From Verrucomicrobiota bacterium (GTDB taxonomy: Bacteria > Verrucomicrobiota > Verrucomicrobiia > Limisphaerales > AV2), in assembly GCA_003218935.1 (NCBI GenBank), contig QHPA01000339.1:1-12317 (forward strand): a stretch of DNA of 12,317 nucleotides, given 5' to 3'. The notes beneath the pieces are model-generated. The model was not told the origin of the DNA. It did no database searches and was given only the letters and a program-made list of their open reading frames with translations. The position numbers and the translations under genes are program-made. Position 1 is the first letter of the stretch; every line of letters starts with the position of its first letter. Below, piece by piece: positions 4,599 to 12,317 of the stretch.

Positions 4599-7066
4599 AA
4601 TCACCGCATTTCGGCGAAAGGATGGCGGTCCCGTGGCTGGATGTCGTGCGATTCGCTGACACTGTCGGCTATCACGGCGATCAAAACGTGAACGTTTTTC
4701 CTTATCGCGATTACGTCATCGATTCGTTCAACCGGAACAAACCGTTCGACCAGTTCACGATTGAGCAACTCGCCGGCGATCTGCTGCCCAAACCAACCCA
4801 GGAACAACTCATCGCCACCGGCTTCAATCGCCTGAACATGGTCACGCGTGAAGGCGGCGCGCAGCCCGGCGAATATCTTGCGAAATACGCCGCCGACCGC
4901 GTGCGAACGGTCTCCACCGCGTGGCTCGGTTCGACCATGGGTTGCTGCGAGTGCCACGACCACAAATACGACCCGTTTTCGACCAAGGATTTTTATTCGA
5001 TGGAAGCGTTCTTCGCGGACATCCGGCAATGGGGCGTCTATAACGACTACACCTACACGCCGAATCCCGACTTGAAAGGCTGGAGCAACGACCACCCGTT
5101 CCCGCCGGAGATTGACGCGGACAGTCCTTATCTGCGTCGCAGCATGGAACGGTTCCAACAGAAAATCGACGAACTCTGCGCTTCCACCGCCAAGAAACTG
5201 AAAACCGACGCGCGGCAGCGTACCGCGTTCGACCAGTGGCGCCAACGGAGCGCCGAATTTCTGAAGCAATGGCCGAGCGGCTGGGCGACTCCCCTGCCGA
5301 CGGTGACGTTGCCTGACAACGACACGAACGCGCCGTTGAAGACGACCTTCACGGTGGAGAGCGATGGCAGTATTTTCTTCGATGGCCTGCCGGTGGACAA
5401 CACGCGGGTTGAACTGGAACTGCCGCGCGGCTGGCTTTCGGCTATTCAAGTGGAGTTGATTCCGGATGACCGACATGGCGGCGGCATTTTGCGCGGCACC
5501 AACGACAGCACGACGATCACGTTGTCGGCCAGTCTGAAATCTCCAGGCGACGAAGCGGCAAAGCACCTTTCGTTTTATCATGCCGAAGCGGATCACAAGG
5601 AGGAACGTTATTCCAACGGTTTTGCCATCATCGGCGTGAAAGACGCCTGGAGCACATCGAAGGAAGATCAAAAATCGCCGCAAACCGCAGTTTGGCTGCT
5701 CGACAAGCCCGTCCAGGCGAAGGAGGGCGACACGTTGATGTTGAGGTTCGGGAAAAACGCCGCGGGTCGTTTGCGGGTTTCCGTTTCGCCTTTTGCAGCG
5801 GAGCATCCTTTGGAATCGGGCGGCGGCGAACCGCTGCGCAAGGCGTTGTCGAGATCGTCGCGCGCCAGCCGCGGGCTGGTGAACGAAACCTATCTCCTGA
5901 GCACCGCGTGGGACGAGGAGGCGTTCGCGCAATATAAGAAATTTTATAGCGACGTGCTGGAATGTCGCGACGGCAAATCGCCCACAGTGGTGGCGGTGGC
6001 CTGGAAACCGACCGTCACACGCGTGCTGCCGCGCGGCAATTGGCAGAATCAAAACGGCGAAATCGTCCAGCCCGCAGCGCCACATTTCCTGCCGCAAATT
6101 CCGAATCCGGACGGGCGCCGCCTCACTCGCCTGGACCTCGCGAAATGGCTTGTTTCGCGCGACAACCCGCTCACCGCGCGCGCCATCGTGAACCGGCTTT
6201 GGAAGCAATTCTTTGGCACGGGCATTTCTGCCGTGGTGGACGATCTCGGCGCGCAGGGCGAGTGGCCGGTTCATCCGGAACTGCTCGACTGGCTCGCGGT
6301 GGAGTTCATGGACAGCGGTTGGAACTCCAAACGCCTGGTGAAATTGATGGTGATGTCTTCAACCTATCGGCAGTCCTCGAATCCACGCCTGGAAATCAAG
6401 GAAATCGACCCGAACAACCGGCTGCTGGCCTCGCAATCGCCGCGCCGGCTTGAAGCGGAGTTTGTGCGCGACAACGCGCTCTTCATCGCGGGCCTCCTGA
6501 ATCCCGACCTCGGCGGGCCGAGCGCGCATCCGTATCAACCGGCCGGTTACTATGCGAACCTGCAGTTCCCCGACCGCGATTATTATCCGGACCGCGACGA
6601 GCGGCAGTACCGCCGCGGCCTATATACGCATTGGCAGCGCACGTTCCTGCATCCGATGCTGGCGAACTTCGACGCGCCATCGCGTGAGGAGTGCGCGGCG
6701 AGCCGCAACGTTTCCAACACCCCGCAGCAGGCGCTCACACTGCTGAATGATCCGACGTTTATGGAGGCCTCGCGCGTTTTCGCCGAAAGACTGCTGTCGT
6801 CAAAACCGGAGTCCGACGACGCGCGACTGGATCTCGTTTATAAAGAAGCATTGGCACGGCCGATCAAACCGAAAGAGCAAGAATCGCTCGAACAATTCCT
6901 CGAACTGCAGCGAGAGCATTACAAGGCCAATCCGGACGAAGCGAAGAAGCTGATGCGCGTCGGACTTGCGCCAGAGCCGAAGAATGCGAATGAAGCCGAG
7001 TTGGCGGCGTGGACCCAGGTTTGCCGGGTTGTCTTGAATCTGCACGAAACCATCACCAGGTATTGA
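4487..7066 (+). CDS. DUF1549/DUF1553 (PSCyt2/PSD1) protein, 3' part of a frameshifted gene
   Basis: The open frame begins at a GTG at 4487, but the first 26 codons are out-of-frame sequence of the preceding part; real homology begins at DAYERQVDRLLKSP (4565). DUF1549 follows: GERMAVPWLDVVRFADTVGY, FNRNKPFDQFTIEQLAGDLL, and GCCECHDHKYDPFSTKDFY with a CxxCH haem motif (C153, C156, H157 of this frame). A central beta-rich region (roughly residues 270-470) resembles the carbohydrate-binding-like insert often found between the two DUFs. DUF1553 starts near residue 540 (LDLAKWLVSRDNPLTARAIVNRLW) and runs through SSTYRQSS, NRLLASQSPRRLEAEFVRD and FDAPSREECAASRNVSNTPQQALTLLNDP to the end (NLHETITRY). 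Without the upstream part the fragment lacks a signal peptide, so it is probably not exported unless the frame is restored. It ends 18 bases before the DUF1501 gene, indicating an operon. Confidence 0.88.
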   Translation: MGTQPDRRVRSPHPGSEGHPAFAGSGDAYERQVDRLLKSPHFGERMAVPWLDVVRFADTVGYHGDQNVNVFPYRDYVIDSFNRNKPFDQFTIEQLAGDLLPKPTQEQLIATGFNRLNMVTREGGAQPGEYLAKYAADRVRTVSTAWLGSTMGCCECHDHKYDPFSTKDFYSMEAFFADIRQWGVYNDYTYTPNPDLKGWSNDHPFPPEIDADSPYLRRSMERFQQKIDELCASTAKKLKTDARQRTAFDQWRQRSAEFLKQWPSGWATPLPTVTLPDNDTNAPLKTTFTVESDGSIFFDGLPVDNTRVELELPRGWLSAIQVELIPDDRHGGGILRGTNDSTTITLSASLKSPGDEAAKHLSFYHAEADHKEERYSNGFAIIGVKDAWSTSKEDQKSPQTAVWLLDKPVQAKEGDTLMLRFGKNAAGRLRVSVSPFAAEHPLESGGGEPLRKALSRSSRASRGLVNETYLLSTAWDEEAFAQYKKFYSDVLECRDGKSPTVVAVAWKPTVTRVLPRGNWQNQNGEIVQPAAPHFLPQIPNPDGRRLTRLDLAKWLVSRDNPLTARAIVNRLWKQFFGTGISAVVDDLGAQGEWPVHPELLDWLAVEFMDSGWNSKRLVKLMVMSSTYRQSSNPRLEIKEIDPNNRLLASQSPRRLEAEFVRDNALFIAGLLNPDLGGPSAHPYQPAGYYANLQFPDRDYYPDRDERQYRRGLYTHWQRTFLHPMLANFDAPSREECAASRNVSNTPQQALTLLNDPTFMEASRVFAERLLSSKPESDDARLDLVYKEALARPIKPKEQESLEQFLELQREHYKANPDEAKKLMRVGLAPEPKNANEAELAAWTQVCRVVLNLHETITRY
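4554..4567 (+). other. Deletion/frameshift junction inside the PSCyt1-DUF1549-DUF1553 gene
   Basis: The upstream frame reads ...GIRPSPEA up to about 4562, and the downstream frame resumes DAYERQVDRLLKSP from 4565. In family members about 30 residues, including the conserved R(R)xTxDLTGLPPTPEE motif, normally separate these two segments; here they are absent. The frame changes from phase 0 to phase 2, which fits loss of 3n+1 bases. So this is a deletion plus frameshift rather than a one-base slip. Confidence 0.8.
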
Positions 7067-7084
7067 TGAAAAACACCAAACACC

Positions 7085-8626
7085 ATGAATCTTCCGTTTA
7101 ATCCAGCCGAATTCGAGTTGAGCATCAATCGCCGCGCTTTTCTCGGCCGCGCGGCCTATGGGCTGGGCGGTCTGGCGCTGGCCAGTTTGCTCGACCCGAA
7201 GTTGCTCCGCGCGGCGGAAGCGCGGGCGTCAAACGCGCGCTGGGACGGGCTGGGCGGTCTGGCGCTGGCCAGTTTGCTCGACCCGAAGTTGCTCCGCGCG
7301 GCGGAAGCGCCGGCGTCGAACGCGCGCCGGGAAGGCATCGTGAATCCGCCGCATTTTCCGGTTCGCACCAGACGCGTCATTCACCTGTGCATGGCCGGCG
7401 GGGCATCGCATCTCGAAAGCTTCGACTACAAACCGAAGCTCAAGGAACTCCACGACAAACCCTTTCCTGAATCGTTCACTAAAGGACAGCAGCTTGCTCA
7501 ACTGCAAAACACCGAGTTGAAAGCGCGCGGTCCATTCTGCGCATTTCGGAAGTGGGGCCAGTCCGGCCAGGAAATTTCCGAGCTGTTCCCGAGCATCGGC
7601 GGCATCGCCGACGACATCTGCATCGTCCGCTCGCTGCACACCGAGCAGATCAACCACGATCCCGCCCACGCTTTCATGAACACAGGAACGCAGATCAAAG
7701 GGCGGCCCAGCATGGGCTCGTGGCTGCTCTACGGTCTCGGCGCGGAGACGGAGGAGCTGCCCGGTTTTGTTGTCCTGACGTCGAAAGGAAGGTCAGGCGT
7801 ACAACCGGTCTCGGCGCGCCAGTGGTCAAGCGGTTTCCTGCCAACCAAATTCGAAGGCATTCTTTTTCAATCGAAAGGCGACGCCGTTCACTACGTCGGC
7901 AATCCCGAAGGTGTTTGCCAGAGCACGCAGCGGCAGGTCGTCGAAGAAATCAAGCGGCTTAACGGCATGCTGGCCGAAGAACGCGTTGACCCGGAAATTC
8001 AAACGCGCATCAGCCAATATGAAATGGCGTTCCGCATGCAGACGTCGGTGCCCGAACTCACCGATTTCAGCCGGGAACCGCAACACATCCTCGACCTCTA
8101 CGGCGTGAAACATCCCGGCGACGGCAGCTTCGCCTCGAATTGTCTCATGGCGCGGCGGCTCGCTGAGCGTGGCGTGCGCTTTATTCAGGTCTATCATCGT
8201 GCCTGGGATCATCATAACGATATTGAAAAAGACATGCCCGTCAGCGCCAAAGACGTGGACCAGGCCTCCGCCGCGCTGGTCAAAGACCTCAAGCAACGCG
8301 GCATGTTGGACGATACGCTCATCATCTGGGGCGGCGAATTCGGCCGCACGCCGATGGGCCAGGGTTCAGGCCGCGATCATCACATCCTCGCGTTTTCGGT
8401 CTGGATGGCAGGTGGCGGCATCAAGGGCGGCCTCTCCTGGGGCAGCACCGACGAACTCGGTTACCGCTACCTCGAGGACGGCCAGCAGATGCACGTGCAC
8501 GATCTGCACGCCACGATGCTTTACCTCTGCGGCATCGACCACACGCGGTTGACCTACCGTTTCCAGGGCCGCGACTTCCGTTTGACCGACGTCGCTGGCA
8601 ACGTCGCGAAAGGAATTGTGGCGTGA
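7085..8626 (+). CDS. DUF1501 family protein with Tat signal (alkaline-phosphatase/sulfatase-like fold)
   Basis: A 513-residue DUF1501 protein, the usual partner of PSCyt1/DUF1549/DUF1553 genes in Planctomycetota and Verrucomicrobiota. The N-terminus has a twin-arginine motif, SINRRAFLGRA (13-23), followed by a hydrophobic segment, so export through Tat is expected. The mature part shows RRVIHLCMAGGASHLESFDYKP, LHTEQINHDPAHAFMNTG, GRPSMGSWLLYGLG, YHRAWDHHNDI, WGGEFGRTPMGQGSGRDHH, and WMAGGGIKGGLSWGSTDELGY ending HVHDLHATMLYLCGIDH and GRDFRLTDVAG. These are family signatures and the protein looks full length. The reaction is not established; DUF1501 belongs to the alkaline-phosphatase-like superfamily. 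Residues 26-54 are repeated as 55-83 by a tandem duplication that doubles the hydrophobic signal region. The ATG at 7085 lacks a clear Shine-Dalgarno; translation is probably coupled to the preceding gene. Confidence 0.93.
   Translation: MNLPFNPAEFELSINRRAFLGRAAYGLGGLALASLLDPKLLRAAEARASNARWDGLGGLALASLLDPKLLRAAEAPASNARREGIVNPPHFPVRTRRVIHLCMAGGASHLESFDYKPKLKELHDKPFPESFTKGQQLAQLQNTELKARGPFCAFRKWGQSGQEISELFPSIGGIADDICIVRSLHTEQINHDPAHAFMNTGTQIKGRPSMGSWLLYGLGAETEELPGFVVLTSKGRSGVQPVSARQWSSGFLPTKFEGILFQSKGDAVHYVGNPEGVCQSTQRQVVEEIKRLNGMLAEERVDPEIQTRISQYEMAFRMQTSVPELTDFSREPQHILDLYGVKHPGDGSFASNCLMARRLAERGVRFIQVYHRAWDHHNDIEKDMPVSAKDVDQASAALVKDLKQRGMLDDTLIIWGGEFGRTPMGQGSGRDHHILAFSVWMAGGGIKGGLSWGSTDELGYRYLEDGQQMHVHDLHATMLYLCGIDHTRLTYRFQGRDFRLTDVAGNVAKGIVA
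7160..7333 (+). repeat. 87-bp in-frame tandem duplication in the signal region of the DUF1501 gene
   Basis: Bases 7160-7246 and 7247-7333 are direct tandem copies with four mismatches by eye, all in the last third. They encode GLGGLALASLLDPKLLRAAE plus nine residues, twice (residues 26-54 and 55-83). Each copy contains the hydrophobic core and an Ala-rich potential cleavage region. Eighty-seven is a multiple of three, so the frame is kept. The high identity indicates a recent event. Confidence 0.95.
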
Positions 8627-8706
8627 GGCGATGCGGTCCGATACGCAAGCACCAGCATCTTTACCAAATTACCAAAAGCCCGTCGGACCTGCTCGACCAG
8701 ACCACT

Positions 8707-8744
8707 GGACAATTTCATGTTGCATCTGCAACATGAAATTGTCC
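8707..8744. repeat. 38-bp near-perfect palindrome between convergent genes
   Basis: GGACAATTTCATGTTGCA (8707-8724) and its exact reverse complement (8727-8744) are separated by two bases. The palindrome lies 80 bases after the DUF1501 stop and three bases past the stop of a PaaX-like remnant on the minus strand. As RNA it would form a strong hairpin from either strand, but no T-run follows on either side, so it is not a classical rho-independent terminator. Alternatives are a bidirectional transcript end, a protein-binding operator or a dispersed repeat. In the rest of the 8627-8937 gap I see only the PaaX-like remnant. Confidence 0.75.
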
Positions 8745-8747
8745 TCA

Positions 8748-8870
8748 TCACGCGCGGTTGAACGTGTGCAGTTGACGGCCGGCGGCGCGGAGCACTTCCA
8801 CCCGTTGCCGCCACGCTTGTTGTCCAAGATAATCCGCCGGCAGAATCCGGCCCGGCAGCAGCGGGTCGTT
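8748..8870 (-). pseudogene. C-terminal remnant resembling a PaaX-family transcriptional regulator
   Basis: The minus strand reads NDPLLPGRILPADYLGQQAW followed by about 20 more residues (RQRVEVLRAAGRQLHTFNRA) and a TGA stop at 8748-8750. This resembles the end of PaaX-type regulators, where E. coli PaaX has KDPLLPEELLPAHWAGHTAR followed by a similar helix. PaaX proteins are roughly 300 residues and have an N-terminal winged helix; here nothing recognisable lies upstream except about 70 bases before the complete 3' end of the kinase-nucleotidyltransferase gene. So at most the last 40 residues survive, probably left by a deletion. The match is by eye over a short stretch and could be coincidental. 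Confidence 0.45.
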
Positions 8871-8937
8871 CGCTGAATTCCCAAATTCCCTTTCGGCGTC
8901 ATATGCTGAAGGGCGTGAACGCCCAGCGTGCCGCGTT

Positions 8938-11900
8938 TTACTTCCACTCACAAAGCGACTCCACATACGCTGCCGAGCCGTCGCGCAGCCAGCCGTCCAG
9001 TTGGGCTTGATCTTTGAGTTGTTGGCCGCGCAGGCGGGGAACGACGACGAAGCGCGAATCGATCTCGGAAATCCCGGTCATGTCGCCCCAGAGTTTCTCG
9101 AATTGCGCCACTGGAAAAATATCCTCCTGGCCGTGGCCCCAACGTTTTTTCACGTCTTTAAGCGTGATGTAAGTGGGCATCTTCGCGCCAAGCGCGCGGA
9201 TGGCGGACGTGATTTTTTCCTCGCGGCCGGCGAGGAGGTCGTCGCGGCCGAGCGTAAACGCCGCCAGTAATTTGTCGATGTCGATCCAGGTCGTCATTGA
9301 GTTGTAGTAATTCAGGGCGAACTCGGCTTCCTCACGCGGCATGGCGAGACCCTCGACAAGGCGGACCCGTCCGTTCACGCGCGCCAGCCCGCCGCCGCGG
9401 TCGTCGATCCGGCGGGTAATCACCTCGAACGTCAGGCACGCCCCCGAACGGATGTGCAGGCCGAGCAGCGCGGGATCAAGGTTCGCGCCGAGGGTGTCGA
9501 TGTTGTGCAGCAGGAGATATTTCAACTGCGGCCGCTCGGCGAGCAGCTTCGCCAGCACCCCGTTGCGGAATAGGTTCGGCACTTCATACCAATGCCCGAC
9601 CGGATGGAGGCACTGGATCGGGATATTGTCGGTATAATCGCTGGCCTCGCCCGCTGCGCGCGCCCAGTTGATAAGAGCGGCACGCAGACTGTCGCGGACT
9701 TTCTGCTGCTGTTCGTCAAGCATTTGTTGAGGCATCTCCTCCCAGGCGAACCGGAGATCTCGCACCGTGGGGATCATGCGCAGGCCGACCGTTTTACCCG
9801 GCGAGAAAAAGAGCGGCCCTACGTAGCCATAATTGTTTTGGCGCGCGAGAAATTCAGACGTCGGCCCGTGAGTGAGGTAACTGGTCGTAAAAATGTGCGG
9901 GACGGGAGTTCCGACGCTGCGCGACACGCGGCGGCTCTTGGCCAAATGTGTTTCGACGAAGGTGCGATGGCGTCCGGCAAGTTTGCAGAACGGATGCAGC
10001 GCCTTCACGACGCCTGCGCCTTCCGTCCAACGGGAACCCACTCCGGCGGCAAGCGTAACGACGGCGATTTCGCCCCTGTGAATTGCGACCGAGCCACTTC
10101 CGCGAAGATCCGCAAGTTCACGAGACGGATCGTCCTTGGAGCAGTTCGATTGGTTGCCAACCAAGCCACCGGAATCGAAAACGTCGTCAGCTTTTACATC
10201 CTCAATCACCGCGCTGGCCGGCAATCGGTTTTGCGCAAGGCCGATGCGGCCTTCCTTCAAGTTGGCGCGGATTTGCTCGTGCTGCGCGCGATCGAACCCA
10301 TGTTCGTCCAGCAGCGCGGCGAGGGGAGGGCCGGCGGCGGACTCGGCTTTGCCGCGCGGGAGCAGCGCGTCGAAGAGCGTCTGCACGATCCCGCGCAACT
10401 CGGGCCTAGTCCGGCAGGCTGCCCCGAATTTGTCCAGCTCGGCCCGGCGCAGCGGCGAGAGCGCGCGCAACTCCTGCCGCAGCAACGTCGGGACGGTGAG
10501 CGCGTAGTAGCCCTGAGGCATCAGCGCGTCGGCGTCGGCGAGCAAATCGGCGAAGGTGCCGTTTTCGTTGATGGCAAAATCATAAACCACCGGCTCCATC
10601 GCGAAGGGCAGCGCGTGCTGCAACTCGCGCTTCGTCGCCGACATGATTTCCTGTAGGCGTTGCTGTGCGGCAGACTTCTTTTCCGGCGCGAAAATGAATC
10701 CCATGCCGCCGCCCGACATGCCGCCGAGCATCCAGAAGCCCCAGAAGTTTTCCCCGAACCCGGAGGCCACACGTTCGATGAGCGTCTCGGAGTAATAGGT
10801 GGTGGCCCAGGGAATAATGGTTTGAATCGGCCGGCGAAAATTGCGCGTGGTGGCCGCGCCGATGGCGCGGACATCGCCTTTCTTCAGTGCGGAAAGAATT
10901 TCGTCGAGTATGCCGAGGGCCTCCTGGCGGCCGCGCCACTCGGCTTCGGAGCGGAGCAGGTATTTCTCGGTGACCATTTCGAGGATCGGGCCTACATTTT
11001 GCGCCATACCGCCGTGCACGAGCACGAGGCATTCCTGCAGTTTGCGACGCGTCTCAGGCGAGGCGTCACTCTGTTCGAGGATACGGTGCTGTGGCATGAG
11101 TCGGCCGCGACTGACGCCGAATTCCGGGTCGCTTTCGCCGGCTGACATCCCGGTGATAAGCTTCATGGCAGGCCAGACGCCGAGCACAAGCCGTCGTTCG
11201 TGTTCCTGCAAAGGCCCGGTCAACGACGCGGCCTGGCCCGTGGCCCGCATGCAGAGGCTGATCAGCGCCGCGAGCAGATTGGTGGAGACCGCGAGCCGCG
11301 AGCCTTTCGGGATGTTGTTCACGCTGCTGACGATTTCGAGCCCGCGTCCGGGACCGACGATGCGCGCGAGCAGTTCCGCGAGGCTCTGGCCGGAACCTTC
11401 GATGCCCGGAGGCACGATGCCGCTGGCGATGACAGCGGCCTTCAGCAGACCGAGGTAGTCTTTCGCGAAATCAAAAAAGTCGGCCAGATGCGCGATGTCT
11501 GTGGCCGCTCCCAAGTCCACACTCGTCAGGCGCAGAACCGGTTCCTCGATGACGCGGAGATAAGCTTCAACGGGCGGCTTCGGCGATGGGTCGCGCCCGT
11601 GTACCGCGAGGTCAATCGAAACGTTCAGAACTTTCGCTCCTTCGGGATAGTCCATCGCGAGGAAGAAAATGTCGCTCCAGCCGCAGTGGGTTAAATCCAT
11701 TCGCACCGGCGTGCGTTCGCGCAGCAGTGGATACGTGCCGTCAATCGGGCTTTGTCGCAGCAGTTCGGGACGGATGCGCAGCGGGTGGTCCAAGGGATGG
11801 CCCATGCGGAACATCCATTGGTTGCCGCGCACCGAACGGACGCTGCGACGCACCTGGTCCGCGAGCGTCTGGAAGGCCAGTCGGTGGTACGCCGCTGCGA

Positions 11901-12264
11901 GGGCGCTCGAAATGCCGTCGCTCGGCCCATCGGTTTTTTGGACGAAAAAAAAATTTTCGATGGCTTCTTCGAAGCGGCGTTGCAGAAGATGTTCGTAACC
12001 TTTGAATGGAACCAGCCCGCGGGTTCTGCGTTCCGCGCCTTGCATTCCGAGTTTGGCTGGCAAATGGAACCGATGGATCGCGTAAAGAAAAAACAGCGCC
12101 CGGACGCGTTCGTAAAGATTCTCACTGCGGCGGCGGAAGGCGTCGAGCTCAACGCATTCTTCGAGCAGCGCCTGGAGCGAAAGTTTCACGCCGACCGCGT
12201 CGAGCGATTGATTCCGAACAGCCGGATCAGTGGACGAGATGATTTCGACGAGTCGGCTGGTCAT
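8938..12264 (-). CDS. Bifunctional GHMP-type sugar kinase / UDPGP-family nucleotidyltransferase fusion
   Basis: An 1108-residue protein in three parts. Residues 1-170 are a mostly helical region without a recognised motif. Residues about 180-570 resemble GHMP kinases of the fucokinase/heptose-kinase type: [18 protein letters not shown] (184-201) corresponds to the usual RIDx[27 protein letters not shown] (317-334) to the PxGSGLGTSS phosphate loop, and [13 protein letters not shown] (513-525) to the C-terminal GAGGGGF motif. Residues about 660-1108 are a UDPGP-type pyrophosphorylase: [20 protein letters not shown] (735-754), [10 protein letters not shown] (887-896), [15 protein letters not shown] (921-935), and [20 protein letters not shown] (957-976). 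The inferred role is phosphorylation of a free sugar and activation to a nucleotide sugar, probably UDP-linked; the substrate cannot be read from sequence. The ATG overlaps the upstream gene's TGA (ATGA), with an AAAGGA at 12267-12272 spaced very closely. The protein looks cytoplasmic. Confidence 0.85.
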   Translation of the reverse strand: MTSRLVEIISSTDPAVRNQSLDAVGVKLSLQALLEECVELDAFRRRSENLYERVRALFFLYAIHRFHLPAKLGMQGAERRTRGLVPFKGYEHLLQRRFEEAIENFFFVQKTDGPSDGISSALAAAYHRLAFQTLADQVRRSVRSVRGNQWMFRMGHPLDHPLRIRPELLRQSPIDGTYPLLRERTPVRMDLTHCGWSDIFFLAMDYPEGAKVLNVSIDLAVHGRDPSPKPPVEAYLRVIEEPVLRLTSVDLGAATDIAHLADFFDFAKDYLGLLKAAVIASGIVPPGIEGSGQSLAELLARIVGPGRGLEIVSSVNNIPKGSRLAVSTNLLAALISLCMRATGQAASLTGPLQEHERRLVLGVWPAMKLITGMSAGESDPEFGVSRGRLMPQHRILEQSDASPETRRKLQECLVLVHGGMAQNVGPILEMVTEKYLLRSEAEWRGRQEALGILDEILSALKKGDVRAIGAATTRNFRRPIQTIIPWATTYYSETLIERVASGFGENFWGFWMLGGMSGGGMGFIFAPEKKSAAQQRLQEIMSATKRELQHALPFAMEPVVYDFAINENGTFADLLADADALMPQGYYALTVPTLLRQELRALSPLRRAELDKFGAACRTRPELRGIVQTLFDALLPRGKAESAAGPPLAALLDEHGFDRAQHEQIRANLKEGRIGLAQNRLPASAVIEDVKADDVFDSGGLVGNQSNCSKDDPSRELADLRGSGSVAIHRGEIAVVTLAAGVGSRWTEGAGVVKALHPFCKLAGRHRTFVETHLAKSRRVSRSVGTPVPHIFTTSYLTHGPTSEFLARQNNYGYVGPLFFSPGKTVGLRMIPTVRDLRFAWEEMPQQMLDEQQQKVRDSLRAALINWARAAGEASDYTDNIPIQCLHPVGHWYEVPNLFRNGVLAKLLAERPQLKYLLLHNIDTLGANLDPALLGLHIRSGACLTFEVITRRIDDRGGGLARVNGRVRLVEGLAMPREEAEFALNYYNSMTTWIDIDKLLAAFTLGRDDLLAGREEKITSAIRALGAKMPTYITLKDVKKRWGHGQEDIFPVAQFEKLWGDMTGISEIDSRFVVVPRLRGQQLKDQAQLDGWLRDGSAAYVESLCEWK

Positions 12265-12317
12265 TTTCCTTTGATCGCGAGCAACTCCACCAGACCGGTC
12301 ATCACTTCGTCGCGGTC
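12261..12317 (-). CDS. 3' end of an unidentified gene (runs off right edge)
   Basis: The minus strand from the right edge reads [18 protein letters not shown] and then TGA (12261-12263), which overlaps the ATG of the kinase-nucleotidyltransferase gene by four bases. The coupled overlap and the AAAGGA lying inside this end argue that it is a real gene in the same operon, perhaps another sugar-phosphate or nucleotide-sugar enzyme. Eighteen residues are too few for identification. Confidence 0.55.
   Translation of the reverse strand, partial: DRDEVMTGLVELLAIKGK

Noticed and set aside
4601..6274. 557-codon open frame on the minus strand opposite the DUF1549/DUF1553 gene
   Set aside because: Arg-rich composition with no recognisable motif; it is the GC-driven antisense shadow of a gene with clear domain motifs.
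8636..8688. GTCCGA...TCGGAC inverted repeat after the DUF1501 gene as a terminator
   Set aside because: Only six base pairs with a loop of about 40 bases and no T-run; expected by chance.
8616..8876. Small plus-strand open frame across the convergent gap (86 codons)
   Set aside because: It overlaps the end of the DUF1501 gene, runs through the palindrome and resembles no protein; the mirrored CNMKLSS segments on both strands come from the palindrome itself.
9592..10656. 354-codon plus-strand open frame opposite the kinase-nucleotidyltransferase fusion
   Set aside because: It lies entirely antisense to a gene with convincing kinase and UDPGP motifs, and its own translation shows no family features.

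Overview
The window looks like chromosomal DNA of a Verrucomicrobiota bacterium, possibly of the Pedosphaera/Limisphaera side of the phylum, although Planctomycetota cannot be excluded. The reasons are: fairly high GC; a PSCyt1/DUF1549/DUF1553 gene followed by a DUF1501 gene, a pairing abundant in these phyla; non-ATG starts with little Shine-Dalgarno signal; and intergenic inverted repeats and heptamer repeats of a kind I recall from such genomes. The taxonomic call is inference from gene content.

Layout. (1) Bases 1-317, minus strand: the N-terminal part of a squalene-hopene cyclase-type terpene cyclase running off the left edge. (2) 318-578: a divergent intergenic region with an inverted repeat (422-481). 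(3) 579-3840, plus strand: dapF, dapA, dapB and folK, which cover the DHDPS, DHDP reductase and DAP epimerase steps of diaminopimelate/lysine synthesis plus a folate enzyme. dapF carries serine at both catalytic-cysteine positions. dapB contains four copies of a heptamer, and a 106-bp inverted-repeat element spans from the dapB stop to just before the folK start. (4) About 3915-8626, plus strand: an exported PSCyt1-DUF1549-DUF1553 gene broken by a deletion/frameshift near 4560, then a Tat-exported DUF1501 protein whose signal region contains an 87-bp tandem duplication. (5) 8627-8937: the gap between convergent genes, holding a perfect 18-bp-arm palindrome and what looks like the C-terminal remnant of a PaaX-family regulator. 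(6) 8938-12264, minus strand: an 1108-residue fusion of a GHMP-type sugar kinase with a UDPGP-family nucleotidyltransferase, overlapping by 4 bp the end of another minus-strand gene that runs off the right edge.

How the genes fit together. The dap genes form a biosynthetic cluster feeding peptidoglycan and lysine. The PSCyt/DUF1501 pair is a cell-envelope or extracellular module of unknown biochemistry that in this strain may be partly inactivated. The kinase-UDPGP fusion has the architecture of a one-polypeptide salvage route from a free sugar to a nucleotide sugar, comparable in logic to the Bacteroides Fkp protein but with the opposite domain order and with altered kinase motifs. No tRNA, rRNA, CRISPR array or transposase was seen.
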